DNA of 64,000 nucleotides from CATOSK01 sp034423195 (GCA_034423195.1 DAOUIZ010000031.1:1-64000); one strand, 5' to 3'; numbered from the stretch's first letter, positions 8,660-17,742 are shown. The notes: generated by a model not told the origin, from the sequence alone. Program-made: numbers and translations.

Positions 8660-10267
8660 TCACATGCGGAAAACGCCCCGGGCCGGTTCAGGAAACGGAC
8701 CATTCAGCGCCGCCCGGATCGCCAGCCCAAGCACGTCCCGCGAGTCCGCCGGATCAATTACACCATCATCCCAAAGCCGTGCGGTACTGTAATATGGATT
8801 CCCCTCCTCCTCGTACTTGGTCAATATCGGTCTCTCCAGTGCCTCCCTGTCCAACTCCGAAAACTCCCTGCCTTCCCGGTCCAGTTGCCGCTCTCTGATT
8901 GTTGACATCACCGTAGCCGCTTGCTGTCCACCCATCACCGAAATTCTCGCGTTGGGCCACATCCACAGGAACCGTGGCTGGAACGCCCGCCCGCACATTC
9001 CATAGTTCCCTGCCCCGAAAGATCCTCCGACGACCATCGTAAACTTCGGCACCGCCGCGTTGGAAACCGCCATCACCATCTTGGCCCCGTCCTTGGCGAT
9101 ACCCGCCGCCTCGTACTGCCGTCCCACCATGAACCCCGTCACGTTCTGGAGAAACACCAGGGGGACTCCCCTCTGGGAACAAAGCTCTACAAAGTGCGTC
9201 CCCTTCAACGCGCTCTCGGAAAACAGGACCCCGTTGTTCGCCACGATCCCGACCGGGTATCCCCAGATCCGCGCGAACCCGCACACCAGCGTTTCCCCGT
9301 AATTCGCCTTGAACTCGTGGAAGAAGCTCCCGTCCACTATCCGCGCAATTACTTCCCGGCAGTCATACGCCCGTCGCCGGTCCGCCGGAACAATCCCATA
9401 TATCTCCTCGGCGTCATAGACCGGGGGTGCCACCGCCTGCTGTCTCAAGGGCGTGGGATTCCGCAGGGGAAGGTTCTCGATTACATTCCGGGTAATTGCC
9501 AGCGCCTCCCCGTCGTCTGCCGCGTAATGGTCGGCCACTCCTGACAAGCGCGTGTGAACGTCTGCGCCCCCCAGCGTTTCCGCGTCGACTTCCTCTCCCG
9601 TGGCCGCCCGGACCAGCGGCGGTCCGCCCAGGAAAATCGTCCCCTGTTCCTTGACGATTACCACCTCGTCGCTCATCGCCGGAATGTACGCCCCGCCCGC
9701 TGTGCATGACCCCATCACCACCGCCACCTGCGGGATCCCCAGCGCCGACATCTGCGCCTGGTTGTAGAAAATCCGTCCGAAGTGGTCTTTGTCCGGGAAA
9801 ACCTCTGCCTGAAGCGGGAGGAACGCCCCTCCCGAGTCCACCAGGTAAATGCACGGAAGCCGGTTTTCCAGGGCAATCTCCTGTGCTCTCAGGTGCTTCT
9901 TCACCGTGATCGGATAGTATGTGCCCCCCTTCACCGTGGCATCGTTTGCCGCTACCATCACTTCCCGCCCGTGGACCACCCCGACTCCTGTGACAATTCC
10001 CCCGCAGTTAACCTCGTCGTCATACATCCCCCACCCGGCCAGCGGACTCAGCTCCAGGAATGGTGTATTCGCGTCCGTCAGGCGGTCTATCCGCTCCCGA
10101 GCCGTCAGCTTTCCCCGGTTTCGGTGCAGCTCTACTGCCCCCTCGCTTCCTCCCCCTCGGACCAGTCCCAGCCGTCCCTTTAACTCGGCGACCAGCTCCG
10201 ACATCTGCCGTTCGTTCTCGGCAAACTCGGAGCTGTTCCGCACGACCCGTGATTCCAGTCTGTTCAT
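8660..10267 (-). CDS. Carboxyltransferase subunit, methylcrotonyl-CoA carboxylase beta type
   Basis: The carboxyltransferase moves CO2 from biotin to an acyl-CoA. Its 535 residues span the whole family. The motifs GSCTAGGAYIPAMSDE, GGPPLVRAATGEEVDAE and LQNVTGFMVG match the beta chain of 3-methylcrotonyl-CoA carboxylase better than propionyl- or acetyl-CoA carboxylases, suggesting a role in leucine or branched-isoprenoid breakdown. The substrate is inferred from these motifs only. It is first in the operon. TATAAT on the minus strand at 10288-10283 leaves a leader of only about ten bases. The gene diverges from cysteine synthase. Confidence 0.88.
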   Translation of the reverse strand: MNRLESRVVRNSSEFAENERQMSELVAELKGRLGLVRGGGSEGAVELHRNRGKLTARERIDRLTDANTPFLELSPLAGWGMYDDEVNCGGIVTGVGVVHGREVMVAANDATVKGGTYYPITVKKHLRAQEIALENRLPCIYLVDSGGAFLPLQAEVFPDKDHFGRIFYNQAQMSALGIPQVAVVMGSCTAGGAYIPAMSDEVVIVKEQGTIFLGGPPLVRAATGEEVDAETLGGADVHTRLSGVADHYAADDGEALAITRNVIENLPLRNPTPLRQQAVAPPVYDAEEIYGIVPADRRRAYDCREVIARIVDGSFFHEFKANYGETLVCGFARIWGYPVGIVANNGVLFSESALKGTHFVELCSQRGVPLVFLQNVTGFMVGRQYEAAGIAKDGAKMVMAVSNAAVPKFTMVVGGSFGAGNYGMCGRAFQPRFLWMWPNARISVMGGQQAATVMSTIRERQLDREGREFSELDREALERPILTKYEEEGNPYYSTARLWDDGVIDPADSRDVLGLAIRAALNGPFPEPARGVFRM

Positions 10268-10282
10268 CTCAAAATCCGGCCA

Positions 10283-10288
10283 ATTATA
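10283..10288 (-). promoter_or_regulatory. -10 element of the acyl-CoA carboxylase operon
   Basis: TATAAT on the minus strand ends 15 bases before the ATG at 10267, so the predicted leader is only about nine bases. No consensus -35 lies at 17-18 bases. Confidence 0.4.
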
Positions 10289-10319
10289 AACCGGCTACCC
10301 CCGTCTCCGTTCCCGCTCG

Positions 10320-10348
10320 TTGAACCCCGTGGCCCGCTCGGCTATCCT
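10320..10348 (+). promoter_or_regulatory. Sigma-70 promoter of cysteine synthase
   Basis: TTGAAC (10320-10325), a 17-base spacer and TATCCT (10343-10348). Transcription would start near 10355, about 25 bases before the ATG at 10381. Confidence 0.55.
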
Positions 10349-10380
10349 GTCTCAGGAACCCTATGTACTGACAGGAACTG

Positions 10381-11316
10381 ATGCCCATGCCCGCCTCCAC
10401 CGTCCTCGGACTCGTCGGAAACACCCCGCTGGTCGAACTCGCCCACATGTCTCCCAAACCCGGCATTCGCATCTTCGCCAAGCTTGAGGGACAGAATCCC
10501 AGCGGCAGCATCAAGGATCGCATCGCCCTGGCCATGATCGAGAAGGCTGAAACCGAAGGCCACCTCCGTCCCGGCGGCACCATCGTCGAGGCCAGCAGCG
10601 GCAACACCGCCATCGCCCTGGCTTTCGTCGGCAAGCAGAAGGGATACGCCGTGCGGGTTGTTATCCCGGGCGAGGTCGCTCCCAGCATCGGCGATCTCCT
10701 CCACCTTTACGGCGCAGAAATAACCTGGTGCGAACCCCGCGCCGGAATGAAGGGCGCCATCGACCTCGCTCTGGAAATGTCCCGGTCCGAAGGGTTCCAC
10801 TACGCCGGGCAATTCGACAACCGCATCAACCTCCGCACCCACTATCACCACACCGGCGCCGAAATTGCGGCGGGCCTGCCCTCCGTTGACGTCTTCGTAG
10901 CGGGCATCGGCACCGGCGGCACCATCACCGGCGTCGGCCGTCGCCTCCGCGAAATCAACCCGCAGGTCAAGATCGTCGGCGTCGAACCTCGCATGGGAGA
11001 GTCCCTCCAGGGGTTGCGTAGCCTGTCCGAGGGATACGTCCCGCCGCTGCTTGACCTCGGCCTCCTCGACCGCCGCTTCCTCGTTGACAACGCCACCGCC
11101 ATCGACATGTCCCGCCGCATCGTGGAACACGAGGGAATCCTGGCGGGAATCTCCGCTGGTGCCGCCCTCCATGCCGCTTACCGGGTGGCCTGGGACATGG
11201 ATCAAGGCAACATCGTGGTCATGTTCTCCGACGGCGGTTGGAAGTACCTTCCCGCACGCCCCTGGGATGCCGCTCGCGCCGGCTCCGAAGACCTGGACGA
11301 TACCCACTGGTGGTGA
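10381..11316 (+). CDS. cysM: Cysteine synthase (O-acetylserine/O-phosphoserine sulfhydrylase family)
   Basis: This PLP enzyme makes cysteine from an activated serine and sulfide or another sulfur donor. The 311-residue sequence shows GNTPLVEL, the PLP lysine in NPSGSIKDR (Lys45), the substrate loop EASSGNTAIAL and the phosphate-binding GTGGTITGVGR. The length and the SIKDR context fit the CysM/CysK group; CysM versus CysK cannot be settled by eye. ATG 10381 and the nearby ATG 10387 are both possible starts. It has its own promoter, divergent from the carboxylase operon, and ends 55 bases from the convergent M24 peptidase gene. Confidence 0.88.
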   Translation: MPMPASTVLGLVGNTPLVELAHMSPKPGIRIFAKLEGQNPSGSIKDRIALAMIEKAETEGHLRPGGTIVEASSGNTAIALAFVGKQKGYAVRVVIPGEVAPSIGDLLHLYGAEITWCEPRAGMKGAIDLALEMSRSEGFHYAGQFDNRINLRTHYHHTGAEIAAGLPSVDVFVAGIGTGGTITGVGRRLREINPQVKIVGVEPRMGESLQGLRSLSEGYVPPLLDLGLLDRRFLVDNATAIDMSRRIVEHEGILAGISAGAALHAAYRVAWDMDQGNIVVMFSDGGWKYLPARPWDAARAGSEDLDDTHWW

Positions 11317-11370
11317 ATCGGGCGTTGACCGGTCCCGCCGGCGGACTTCCCCCAATGGGGTTTCCCGTTC

Positions 11371-12705
11371 CTACTGCGCAGCCGCCGTTCCGACGATGGC
11401 CTCAACATCCTCCGGCTTCGATGGAATCGCCTCTGAAAGCACCCGGTGCCCGTCCTCGGTCACCAGGACATTGTCCTCGATCCGGATGCCGATCCCCCGC
11501 AGTCCCTCCGGGGACTCCGTCGCCAGCGGACCGAAATACAGCCCCGGCTCCACCGTGAACACCATCCCCGGTTCCAGCTCCGTGGATTTATCCCCATCCC
11601 GGTACTGCCCGGCATCATGCACGTCCAGCCCCAGCCAGTGGGAAGTCCCGTGCATGTAGTAGGGAAGGAACGCCCGGTCTTCGATGATCCCGTCTGTCTC
11701 CCCGGACAGGGCCCCCAGGTCCTTCAACCCTTGGATCAGCGTCCGCAGCGCCGCCATGTGAACGTCGTCGAACAGCGCCCCCGGCCGCACCTCCTCGAAT
11801 CCCCGCCGTTGCGCTTCCAGGCAGATGTCGTACACCGCCCGCTGCTCCGCGGAAAACCGGCCGTTGACGGGCCACGTCCGCGTGATGTCAGCCGTGTAAT
11901 AGTCCACCTCCGCCCCTGCGTCGATCAGCAGCAGGTCCCCGTCCCGCATCCTGTCCCGGTTGGTAATGTAGTGGAGGGTGCAGGCGTTCATACCCGATGC
12001 CACTATGGACGGATACCCGTTCCGCGGGGACCCGAGTCTTCGGAACATCGCCTCCATTTCCGCCTGTACCTGGTACTCGTAGTCTCCCGGTCGGGTCGAC
12101 CGCATCGCCGCGTCAAACCCCTTGGCCGTAAGGTCGATTGCCTCTTGCAACGCCGCCACTTCTTCTTGAGCCTTGATCTGGCGCATCCGGTCGATCACCG
12201 GCTTCGGGTCCTGGATTCCCGCCAACGCCCTTCCGCCCCGCTGCGCCCCGGCCCGCCTCCGTCGGACCAGGTCCCCAATGACCTCGTCCATGTCATCGTC
12301 ACTGCCCAGCCCATAGTAAATAGTGTCGGACTCCTCCACTAGCTTCGGCAGCTCTTCCTTAAGGTCATCTATCGGGAAAGCCAGGTCCGCCCCGTGCTTC
12401 TCCACCGCGCCTTCCACCCCGGCCCTGTACCCGACCCAAATCTGGAACCTTTCCTCGTAGGGACGGACGAACAGCGCGTATGGCTCCTCGTGCCCCGGCC
12501 GCAGTACCGCTACCGCGTCCGGCTCGTCAAACCCGGTGAAGTACCAGAAGGATGACTGCTGCCGGAACTTGTAGTCCACGTCATTGTTCCGCGGCTTGTC
12601 CCTGCCCGCCGTCAGGATAATCGCCCCGTCGGCAAGCGAGTCCATCAGACGCCTTCGCCGTAGGGCAAACTGTTCGTTGGTGATGAGGCCGGCGGTCGTC
12701 GCCAT
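11371..12705 (-). CDS. pepP: Xaa-Pro aminopeptidase (M24B metallopeptidase)
   Basis: M24B enzymes use two metal ions to remove an N-terminal residue before proline. The N-terminal domain carries the FWYFTGFDEPDAVAVL motif. The catalytic pita-bread domain has its metal ligands in IDAGAEVDYYTADITRTWP, HGTSHWLGLDVHD, EPGMVFTVEPGLY and IRIEDNVLV. The start at 12705 gives 444 residues and has GGAGGA just upstream; an earlier start at 12846 would add Arg/Gly-rich sequence unlike the family. It follows the two thiamine-diphosphate subunits on the same strand, 43 bases away, so it is probably cotranscribed, although the functional link is unclear. Confidence 0.9.
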   Translation of the reverse strand: MATTAGLITNEQFALRRRRLMDSLADGAIILTAGRDKPRNNDVDYKFRQQSSFWYFTGFDEPDAVAVLRPGHEEPYALFVRPYEERFQIWVGYRAGVEGAVEKHGADLAFPIDDLKEELPKLVEESDTIYYGLGSDDDMDEVIGDLVRRRRAGAQRGGRALAGIQDPKPVIDRMRQIKAQEEVAALQEAIDLTAKGFDAAMRSTRPGDYEYQVQAEMEAMFRRLGSPRNGYPSIVASGMNACTLHYITNRDRMRDGDLLLIDAGAEVDYYTADITRTWPVNGRFSAEQRAVYDICLEAQRRGFEEVRPGALFDDVHMAALRTLIQGLKDLGALSGETDGIIEDRAFLPYYMHGTSHWLGLDVHDAGQYRDGDKSTELEPGMVFTVEPGLYFGPLATESPEGLRGIGIRIEDNVLVTEDGHRVLSEAIPSKPEDVEAIVGTAAAQ

Positions 12706-12748
12706 GGCTCCTCCGTCGTTGTTGTATCGCCGGTTCAGGCGGGATGCT

Positions 12749-13336
12749 CTACGCGCCGACTCCCAGCTGTTCCTTGATGTCCGACAGCACCTTGTCCCTC
12801 GTCCGCGTCTGCCACCGGGTCCGCCGCCCGATCGGTTCGTTCTCAATCTCCGGGAACACCTTCATCGTGACGAACACCGGCCCTGGCTTTCCCAGGATCT
12901 CCTCGATGTTGTTGGTGAAGTCCTCCAGGTTGTCGAAGGCATACGTGTGCGGATACCCAGCTCCTTCCGCGATCACGTCGTACCTCACGTTCTCCGCGTT
13001 GGGCACCGGCTGTCCTCCCGTCGTGGCGTAGCACTCGTTGTCCAGGACAAAGTGATACAGATTCTCCGGCGCCTTCTCGGCAATGGTCACCAGCGCCCCC
13101 AGGTTCATCAGGATGTCCCCCTCGGAGTCGAACAGGATGATCTTCTCCTCCGGCTGCGCCAGCGCCATCCCCAGCGCGAAGGATGCGTGACCTCCCATGG
13201 CCGGGTCTCCCAGCGGCACATCCCGCGCCTCAACGGTGCTGATGCCCGTCCAGTGCTTCCCGCCCCTGCCCGGGATCACCACCGCGTTCCCCCGGAACGG
13301 CTGGAAAATTCGGAACATATCGGCCATGTGGAACAT
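12749..13336 (-). CDS. Thiamine-diphosphate enzyme, C-terminal (beta) subunit, sulfopyruvate decarboxylase-like
   Basis: This 195-residue protein corresponds to the C-terminal, cofactor-binding third of a thiamine-diphosphate decarboxylase. The GDPAMGGHASFALGMAL segment and the GDILMNLGALVTIAEKAPEN motif (GD...N type) bind the diphosphate through Mg2+, followed by VLDNECYATTGGQP. Such split enzymes include sulfopyruvate and phosphonopyruvate decarboxylases; the substrate cannot be assigned here. The start at 13336 has GGGAGGGA upstream. The N-terminal partner lies 79 bases upstream on the same strand, and the pair should form a heteromer. Confidence 0.75.
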   Translation of the reverse strand: MFHMADMFRIFQPFRGNAVVIPGRGGKHWTGISTVEARDVPLGDPAMGGHASFALGMALAQPEEKIILFDSEGDILMNLGALVTIAEKAPENLYHFVLDNECYATTGGQPVPNAENVRYDVIAEGAGYPHTYAFDNLEDFTNNIEEILGKPGPVFVTMKVFPEIENEPIGRRTRWQTRTRDKVLSDIKEQLGVGA

Positions 13337-13415
13337 ACTTCCCTCCCTGGTTTCGGGCGGGGACCGGACGCCGCCCTTCCTGTCTCTTGACTTGGCTTGC
13401 TTCGAGTAGCCCTGG

Positions 13416-13928
13416 TTACCTGTTGAACCCGTGGTATTCGTCCCCTACCAGGATTGCCACCGGCCGCTGTGTCCGTTCCGCCTCTTCAAACGCGATGGAG
13501 ATCCGCTCCGAGTCTCCGTCGTTCTCCACCAGGTAATACTGGATTCCGAACGCGTTCAGGAACCTCTCCGTGTACGTCGCCGCCGTATCCGAGTTGACAC
13601 CATGCCGCGTATAGCCTCGGTAACCCACCATCATCACAACCGGAATATTCAACCCCAGCGCCCAGCCTCGCAGCGAGTCCCCGGATTCCATCATCCCGGT
13701 GTTCTGTATCAGGATCACGGGCCTCTTCCCGCCAATGGATAGCCCCGCCGCCGTGGAAAACGCCTGTCCTTCCCGGCTCACCGCAATCAGGTCCAGCGTC
13801 GGCTCCTCCTTCATCAGCATGTAGAGCCAGTTGGTCTCGCTGTCCGGCAGCCAGACCACATGGGTCACTCCCGCTTGTTTCATCTGGTCCAGGACCGTCT
13901 GTGGGTTGAGCTGCGCCTGCTGCGTCAT
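13416..13928 (-). CDS. Thiamine-diphosphate enzyme, N-terminal (alpha) subunit, sulfopyruvate decarboxylase-like
   Basis: This 170-residue protein corresponds to the N-terminal pyrimidine-binding domain of thiamine-diphosphate decarboxylases. VSREGQAFSTAAGLSIGG contains the conserved glutamate that activates the cofactor, followed by PVILIQNTGMMESGDSLRG and VGYRGYTRHG. It lacks the C-terminal domain, which the downstream gene supplies. ATG 13928 is chosen over 13970 because GGGAGGA lies just ahead of it. Together the two subunits plus the M24 peptidase look like one operon driven from 14000-14028. Substrate unknown; sulfopyruvate, phosphonopyruvate or another 2-oxo acid are possibilities. Confidence 0.75.
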   Translation of the reverse strand: MTQQAQLNPQTVLDQMKQAGVTHVVWLPDSETNWLYMLMKEEPTLDLIAVSREGQAFSTAAGLSIGGKRPVILIQNTGMMESGDSLRGWALGLNIPVVMMVGYRGYTRHGVNSDTAATYTERFLNAFGIQYYLVENDGDSERISIAFEEAERTQRPVAILVGDEYHGFNR

Positions 13929-13999
13929 GCCGGATTCCTCCCGTGGCCAATCGCGGCTGTTCCCGTTCACCGGGCTTTGCCCGGACGCCGATTGGACTG

Positions 14000-14028
14000 A
14001 TTATATCCCCGCCCCTTCCTTCCGTCAT
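14000..14028 (-). promoter_or_regulatory. Promoter of the thiamine-diphosphate/M24 operon
   Basis: On the minus strand ATGACG (14028-14023), a 17-base spacer and TATAAT (14005-14000). The -35 hexamer falls inside the REP-like repeat. The ATG is at 13928. Confidence 0.45.
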
Positions 14029-14077
14029 CCCCGCGCAGAGCCTGCCCCATCGCAGGCAGGGCGGGAATCCAGACCCC
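14022..14077. repeat. REP-like palindromic intergenic repeat, copy 1
   Basis: It contains GCCTGC and GCAGGC arms (14040-14057) and a GCGGGAATCCAGACCCCGT tail. Related sequence recurs at 26839-26962 (the GAATCCAGAACCCCGT tail and the CCTGCCCC...GCAGGC hairpin) and at 61970-62012. Confidence 0.6.
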
Positions 14078-14170
14078 GTCGTCCGGTCCCCACAGTAGCG
14101 TTTAGATCGTTTACTGGAAATTTGGCGAACCAGCCCGCGTGCGGTAACCCTGCCCAACTCTCCCCGCCGG

Positions 14171-14199
14171 TTGGCATCCCTCGGCATGGTGGATATAAT
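14171..14199 (+). promoter_or_regulatory. Sigma-70 promoter of the winged-helix regulator
   Basis: TTGGCA (14171-14176), a 17-base spacer and a perfect TATAAT (14194-14199). It predicts transcription from about 14206, so translation must begin downstream of this, consistent with GTG 14261. Confidence 0.65.
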
Positions 14200-14260
14200 C
14201 GCCGGGTTATTGTTTGCGTGTTCCAGCTCGCGTGTTCCAGCGTTTTTCATAGGTTGGCCT

Positions 14261-14935
14261 GTGGTCAATATCTGCCTTCTAGCCAAGGCCCCTCAACAGG
14301 TCCAGGCCCTTGCCAGCGTCGCCGGAAAGGCCGGCCTTTCCTATACCATCTGCGAGGACCCGGACTATTTCACGGGCCCCGACGAAGACCCGTCCGCCGA
14401 AGCGGCCCTCCTGGACCTGGCTTCTCTGGGAGCTTCCCAGACCAGGTCGCTGGTTACCCGCTGCCGGGAGTCCAGGCTTCCGGCGGTGGTCGTCGTTCCC
14501 CGGGATGACGCCGCGGAATACGACCCGTCCCTGAACCCCGACGAGTTCATCCTGGCCCCGGTGCATCACGACGAGCTGCTCGCCCGGGTCATGCAGGCCA
14601 TCTTCCGGGCCAGGGGGCCATCCGGCGGACAGGTCCTCCGGGTCGACCATCTGGTCATCGACCTTGAGAAGTACGACGTGACCCTGGGAAATCGTCCCGT
14701 CTCCCTGACCTACAAGGAGTTCCAGCTTCTGGTCCTACTGGCTTCCAACCCGGGACGGGTCTACACACGCGACGCTCTCCTCAGCCAGGTCTGGGGCTAC
14801 GACTACCTCGGCGGGACCCGGACCGTCGACGTCCATGTCCGGCGGTTGCGCTCCAAGATTGAAGACCCGGACCATGCTTTCGTGGAGACCATCTGGAACG
14901 TGGGTTATCGCTTCAAGTCCGACTCCAACGACTGA
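14261..14935 (+). CDS. OmpR/PhoB-type winged-helix regulator with a degenerate receiver domain
   Basis: The C-terminal half (about residues 125-222 of 224) is a clear PhoB/OmpR DNA-binding domain: VSLTYKEFQLLVLLASNPGRV, TRDALLSQVWGYDY, RTVDVHVRRLRSKIE and VETIWNVGYRF. The N-terminal half has the size of a receiver domain, but I cannot find the phosphoacceptor Asp after strand 3 or the usual acidic pair, so it may not be phosphorylated. No histidine kinase is adjacent. The start is inferred to be GTG 14261 because the promoter at 14171-14199 rules out the earlier ATG. The neighbour recG is convergent. Confidence 0.75.
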   Translation: MVNICLLAKAPQQVQALASVAGKAGLSYTICEDPDYFTGPDEDPSAEAALLDLASLGASQTRSLVTRCRESRLPAVVVVPRDDAAEYDPSLNPDEFILAPVHHDELLARVMQAIFRARGPSGGQVLRVDHLVIDLEKYDVTLGNRPVSLTYKEFQLLVLLASNPGRVYTRDALLSQVWGYDYLGGTRTVDVHVRRLRSKIEDPDHAFVETIWNVGYRFKSDSND

Positions 14936-15001
14936 AAGCGCCGTCGCGAGTCATCGGGCCGTTGCCGGGATTCAGTGCGAGTGTGCAGTGAGTCCGGCCG
15001 C

Positions 15002-17599
15002 CTAGCTGACTTCCCCGCTGGCATGTTCGAGGAAACGGGCAACCTGTCGGGACAGGGCTCCGTGCCCTTCTCCCTCCAGGTCCGGGTCCGCCTCCATCAG
15101 CATCGATGCTTCCCTCCGGGCGGTTTCCAGCAGGTCCCGGTCGGACAGTGAAGCCATCCGCAGGTCGGGCAGTCCGCTTTGCCGGGTTCCGAAGAAGTCC
15201 CCTGGCCCCCGCAGCCTCAGGTCCTCCTCCGCCAGCTTGAACCCGTCGTCAATGTGTTCAAGCGCTGACAGCCGTTCCCTGGCCACTGAAGAGGGATCAT
15301 CCGACATCAACATGCAGTAGCTCTGGTGTTCACCCCGGCCGACCCGGCCCCGGAACTGGTGCAGCTGGGACAGCCCGAACCGGTCCGCTCCTTCCACCAT
15401 CATCACCGTGGCGTTGGGCACGTCTATCCCCACTTCCACCACCGCGGTGGACACCAGGATGTCAAGCTCTCCATCCCGAAACTGGCGCATCATCCTGTCC
15501 TTTTCGCGGGAGGCCATCCGCCCGTGCAGAAGGCCCACCTTCAGGTCGGGGAAGACTTCCTCCGACAGGCGCTGGTGATCATCAACGGCGGCCTTGGAGT
15601 CGACGGCTTCGGACTCTTCGATTAACGGGTAGATTATGAACGCTTGCCTGCCTTCGCTCACCTGCTTCCGGACAAACCCGTAGGCCGCGTCCCTCCGGTC
15701 TGGTCCCAGCCAACGGGTGCGGATTGTCTGGCGCCCCGGCGGAAGCTCGTCTATTACCGAAATGTCCAGGTCGCCGTAGAGAGTCAGCGACAGGGTCCTG
15801 GGGATGGGAGTGGCCGACATCACCAGGCTGTGGGGATTCTCCACGCCTTTCTGCCGCAACGCCGACCGTTGCAGCACGCCGAACCGGTGCTGCTCGTCCA
15901 TCACTGCCAGGGCCAGGTTGGGGATCTCCACCCCCGACTGGATCAAGGCGTGGGTGCCTACCAGCAGGTCCAGTTGGCCTTCCGCGGCCAGACCGGTCAG
16001 TTCCCGCCGGGCCCGTTGGCCCGTGCTGCCCGTCAGCAGCCCAACGGAAACCGGTCTCCCCAGCGATTCCATGTAGGCCGTGACCCTGTGTTCGTCCTGC
16101 ACTGGACGGGCCAGTCCGCTCAGCAGGTTCCCGATGGTTCGGAAGTGTTGCTCCGCCAGCACCTCGGTGGGGACCATGATGGCTCCCTGGTATCCCGCCG
16201 CGGCGGCGGCCATCAACGCCGTCAGCACCACTACCGTCTTGCCGCTGCCCACCTCACCCTGGAGCAGTCGGTTCATGGGAGGGCTGCCCTGCTTCAGGTC
16301 CTCCAGGATTTCATCGACGCAGCGCCGTTGGGCACCCGTCAGCGGGAAGGGAAGCGACTCAAGGAATCTCCCGATTACTAGCGGGTCGGCCTTGATCCTG
16401 ACTCCCTCCAGCCCCTGGCTCCACTGGCGGCGCCGGGCCAGCACCGCGAGCTGGAGGGTGAAAAGCTCCTCGAAAGCCAGCCGCCGCCTTGCGTTGGTTG
16501 CCGCCTCCGTGTCTTCCGGGAAATGGGCCTGCCTGATCGCCTGCTGCAACGGCATCACACCGGCGCGGCGCCGGACTTCCGGGGGCAGGGTCTCCTCCAC
16601 GCCGCCCAGCCATTGACTGAGGGCCTGCCACACCAGGCGCCGCAGGTTCCTGCCGGTTAACCCGGCCGTCAGCGGATAGACCGGCGCCAGCCGGGCCGTG
16701 TGGATGGGTGTCTGTCCCTCCGGCAGGGGTTCATAGTCCGGCGACTCGAACACCAGCCGCCCCTGGTTCCGGGAAGCCCTGCCGCTGATTGCAACCCTTG
16801 AGTTGGTCTTCAGGGAACGGGCGATATAGCGTTGACCGAACCATATAACCCGCACGTTGCCCGTCTCGTCGCTTAGCACGGCCTCGGTTGCCTTCAGCCG
16901 GCCATTGCGGCCCAGCGACACCTCCCGCGTCTCCCAGACGTGCCCTATCACCGTGCAGTCCGCATCCGGCTCTACCTCGGCGATCTTGACCACCCTTGTA
17001 TAGTCCGTGTGCCTCCGGGGAAACAGGTAGAGCAGGTCCCGGATGGACCGCACCCCCAGCCGGCCCAGCCTCTCGGACAGCTTCGCGTCAACTCCCCGCA
17101 ACCGGTCCACTGCCACATCCACCGTCAACCCCGCCGGTGGCCGCGAATGAGCAATACCCGGCAGTTCACCGCCGCCGCTCTTGCTGGGAGGATTGGGAGC
17201 GGATGCCGCCGGGGGGTGCGCGTCGTCCCGCGGTACCGGCCTCGATTGTGCGGGCGACCCAGCCTTGGCCGGATGCTCCGGTACGGCCGACGGCTCACTC
17301 CCGCAAACCGCATCGTCCCCGAGAGATCCGACAGCGTCATCAAGGAACAAAACGGCCCGCAGCCCCTTCGCCCACTCCTCCCGCTGTTCCGGGGTCATCT
17401 CCCCGTACTCGCCGGATCGGATCGCCCTCTCCGATCCGGCAGCGGCCAGGGTGCTGTTCAGCGGTTCCAGCCAGCGTTCGATGAAGCGGTCAACACCCCC
17501 GGATACCGCCCGGTTGTTGAACCCCCGGGACTGCTCCAGGTCGAGAATCCCGCCCAGTGCTGCCAGCCACGCTGGCGTTTCGGTCTGGCGCTGGTCCAT
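15002..17599 (-). CDS. recG: ATP-dependent DNA helicase RecG
   Basis: RecG remodels stalled replication forks and Holliday junctions. The protein has 865 residues, longer than typical RecG (about 700), because about 160 residues of poorly conserved sequence precede the wedge domain. The wedge/OB region includes RDLLYLFPRRHTDYTRV. The helicase core shows Walker A LQGEVGSGKT near residue 450, DEQH near 570, SATPIPRTLSLTLYGDLD and QFRGRVGRGEHQSYC, and ends with GPGDFFGTRQSGLPDLR. Long N-terminal extensions are known in some RecG lineages. It is transcribed divergently from ruvB across about 240 bases; a TATAAT on the minus strand at 17641-17636 may belong to it. Confidence 0.95.
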   Translation of the reverse strand: MDQRQTETPAWLAALGGILDLEQSRGFNNRAVSGGVDRFIERWLEPLNSTLAAAGSERAIRSGEYGEMTPEQREEWAKGLRAVLFLDDAVGSLGDDAVCGSEPSAVPEHPAKAGSPAQSRPVPRDDAHPPAASAPNPPSKSGGGELPGIAHSRPPAGLTVDVAVDRLRGVDAKLSERLGRLGVRSIRDLLYLFPRRHTDYTRVVKIAEVEPDADCTVIGHVWETREVSLGRNGRLKATEAVLSDETGNVRVIWFGQRYIARSLKTNSRVAISGRASRNQGRLVFESPDYEPLPEGQTPIHTARLAPVYPLTAGLTGRNLRRLVWQALSQWLGGVEETLPPEVRRRAGVMPLQQAIRQAHFPEDTEAATNARRRLAFEELFTLQLAVLARRRQWSQGLEGVRIKADPLVIGRFLESLPFPLTGAQRRCVDEILEDLKQGSPPMNRLLQGEVGSGKTVVVLTALMAAAAAGYQGAIMVPTEVLAEQHFRTIGNLLSGLARPVQDEHRVTAYMESLGRPVSVGLLTGSTGQRARRELTGLAAEGQLDLLVGTHALIQSGVEIPNLALAVMDEQHRFGVLQRSALRQKGVENPHSLVMSATPIPRTLSLTLYGDLDISVIDELPPGRQTIRTRWLGPDRRDAAYGFVRKQVSEGRQAFIIYPLIEESEAVDSKAAVDDHQRLSEEVFPDLKVGLLHGRMASREKDRMMRQFRDGELDILVSTAVVEVGIDVPNATVMMVEGADRFGLSQLHQFRGRVGRGEHQSYCMLMSDDPSSVARERLSALEHIDDGFKLAEEDLRLRGPGDFFGTRQSGLPDLRMASLSDRDLLETARREASMLMEADPDLEGEGHGALSRQVARFLEHASGEVS

Positions 17600-17742
17600 A
17601 AGTCAGCCGTCCCCACGAACCTCTTCGCCGGGCCGATTATATTACACAGCTCCGGTCTCAGATACGCCCGCATGACATAAGGCCCTTCTATCGGCATCAT
17701 CCTCCCCCCGGCCACGCTCCCGCCGGGAGTGTCCGCCCGTCC

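Larger units (their letters stand above)
13929..14260. other. Divergent intergenic region with two promoters and a REP-like repeat
   Basis: No gene is supported. The region holds a minus-strand promoter for the split thiamine-diphosphate operon, a plus-strand promoter for the winged-helix regulator, and a palindromic repeat related to two others in the window. Confidence 0.6.
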
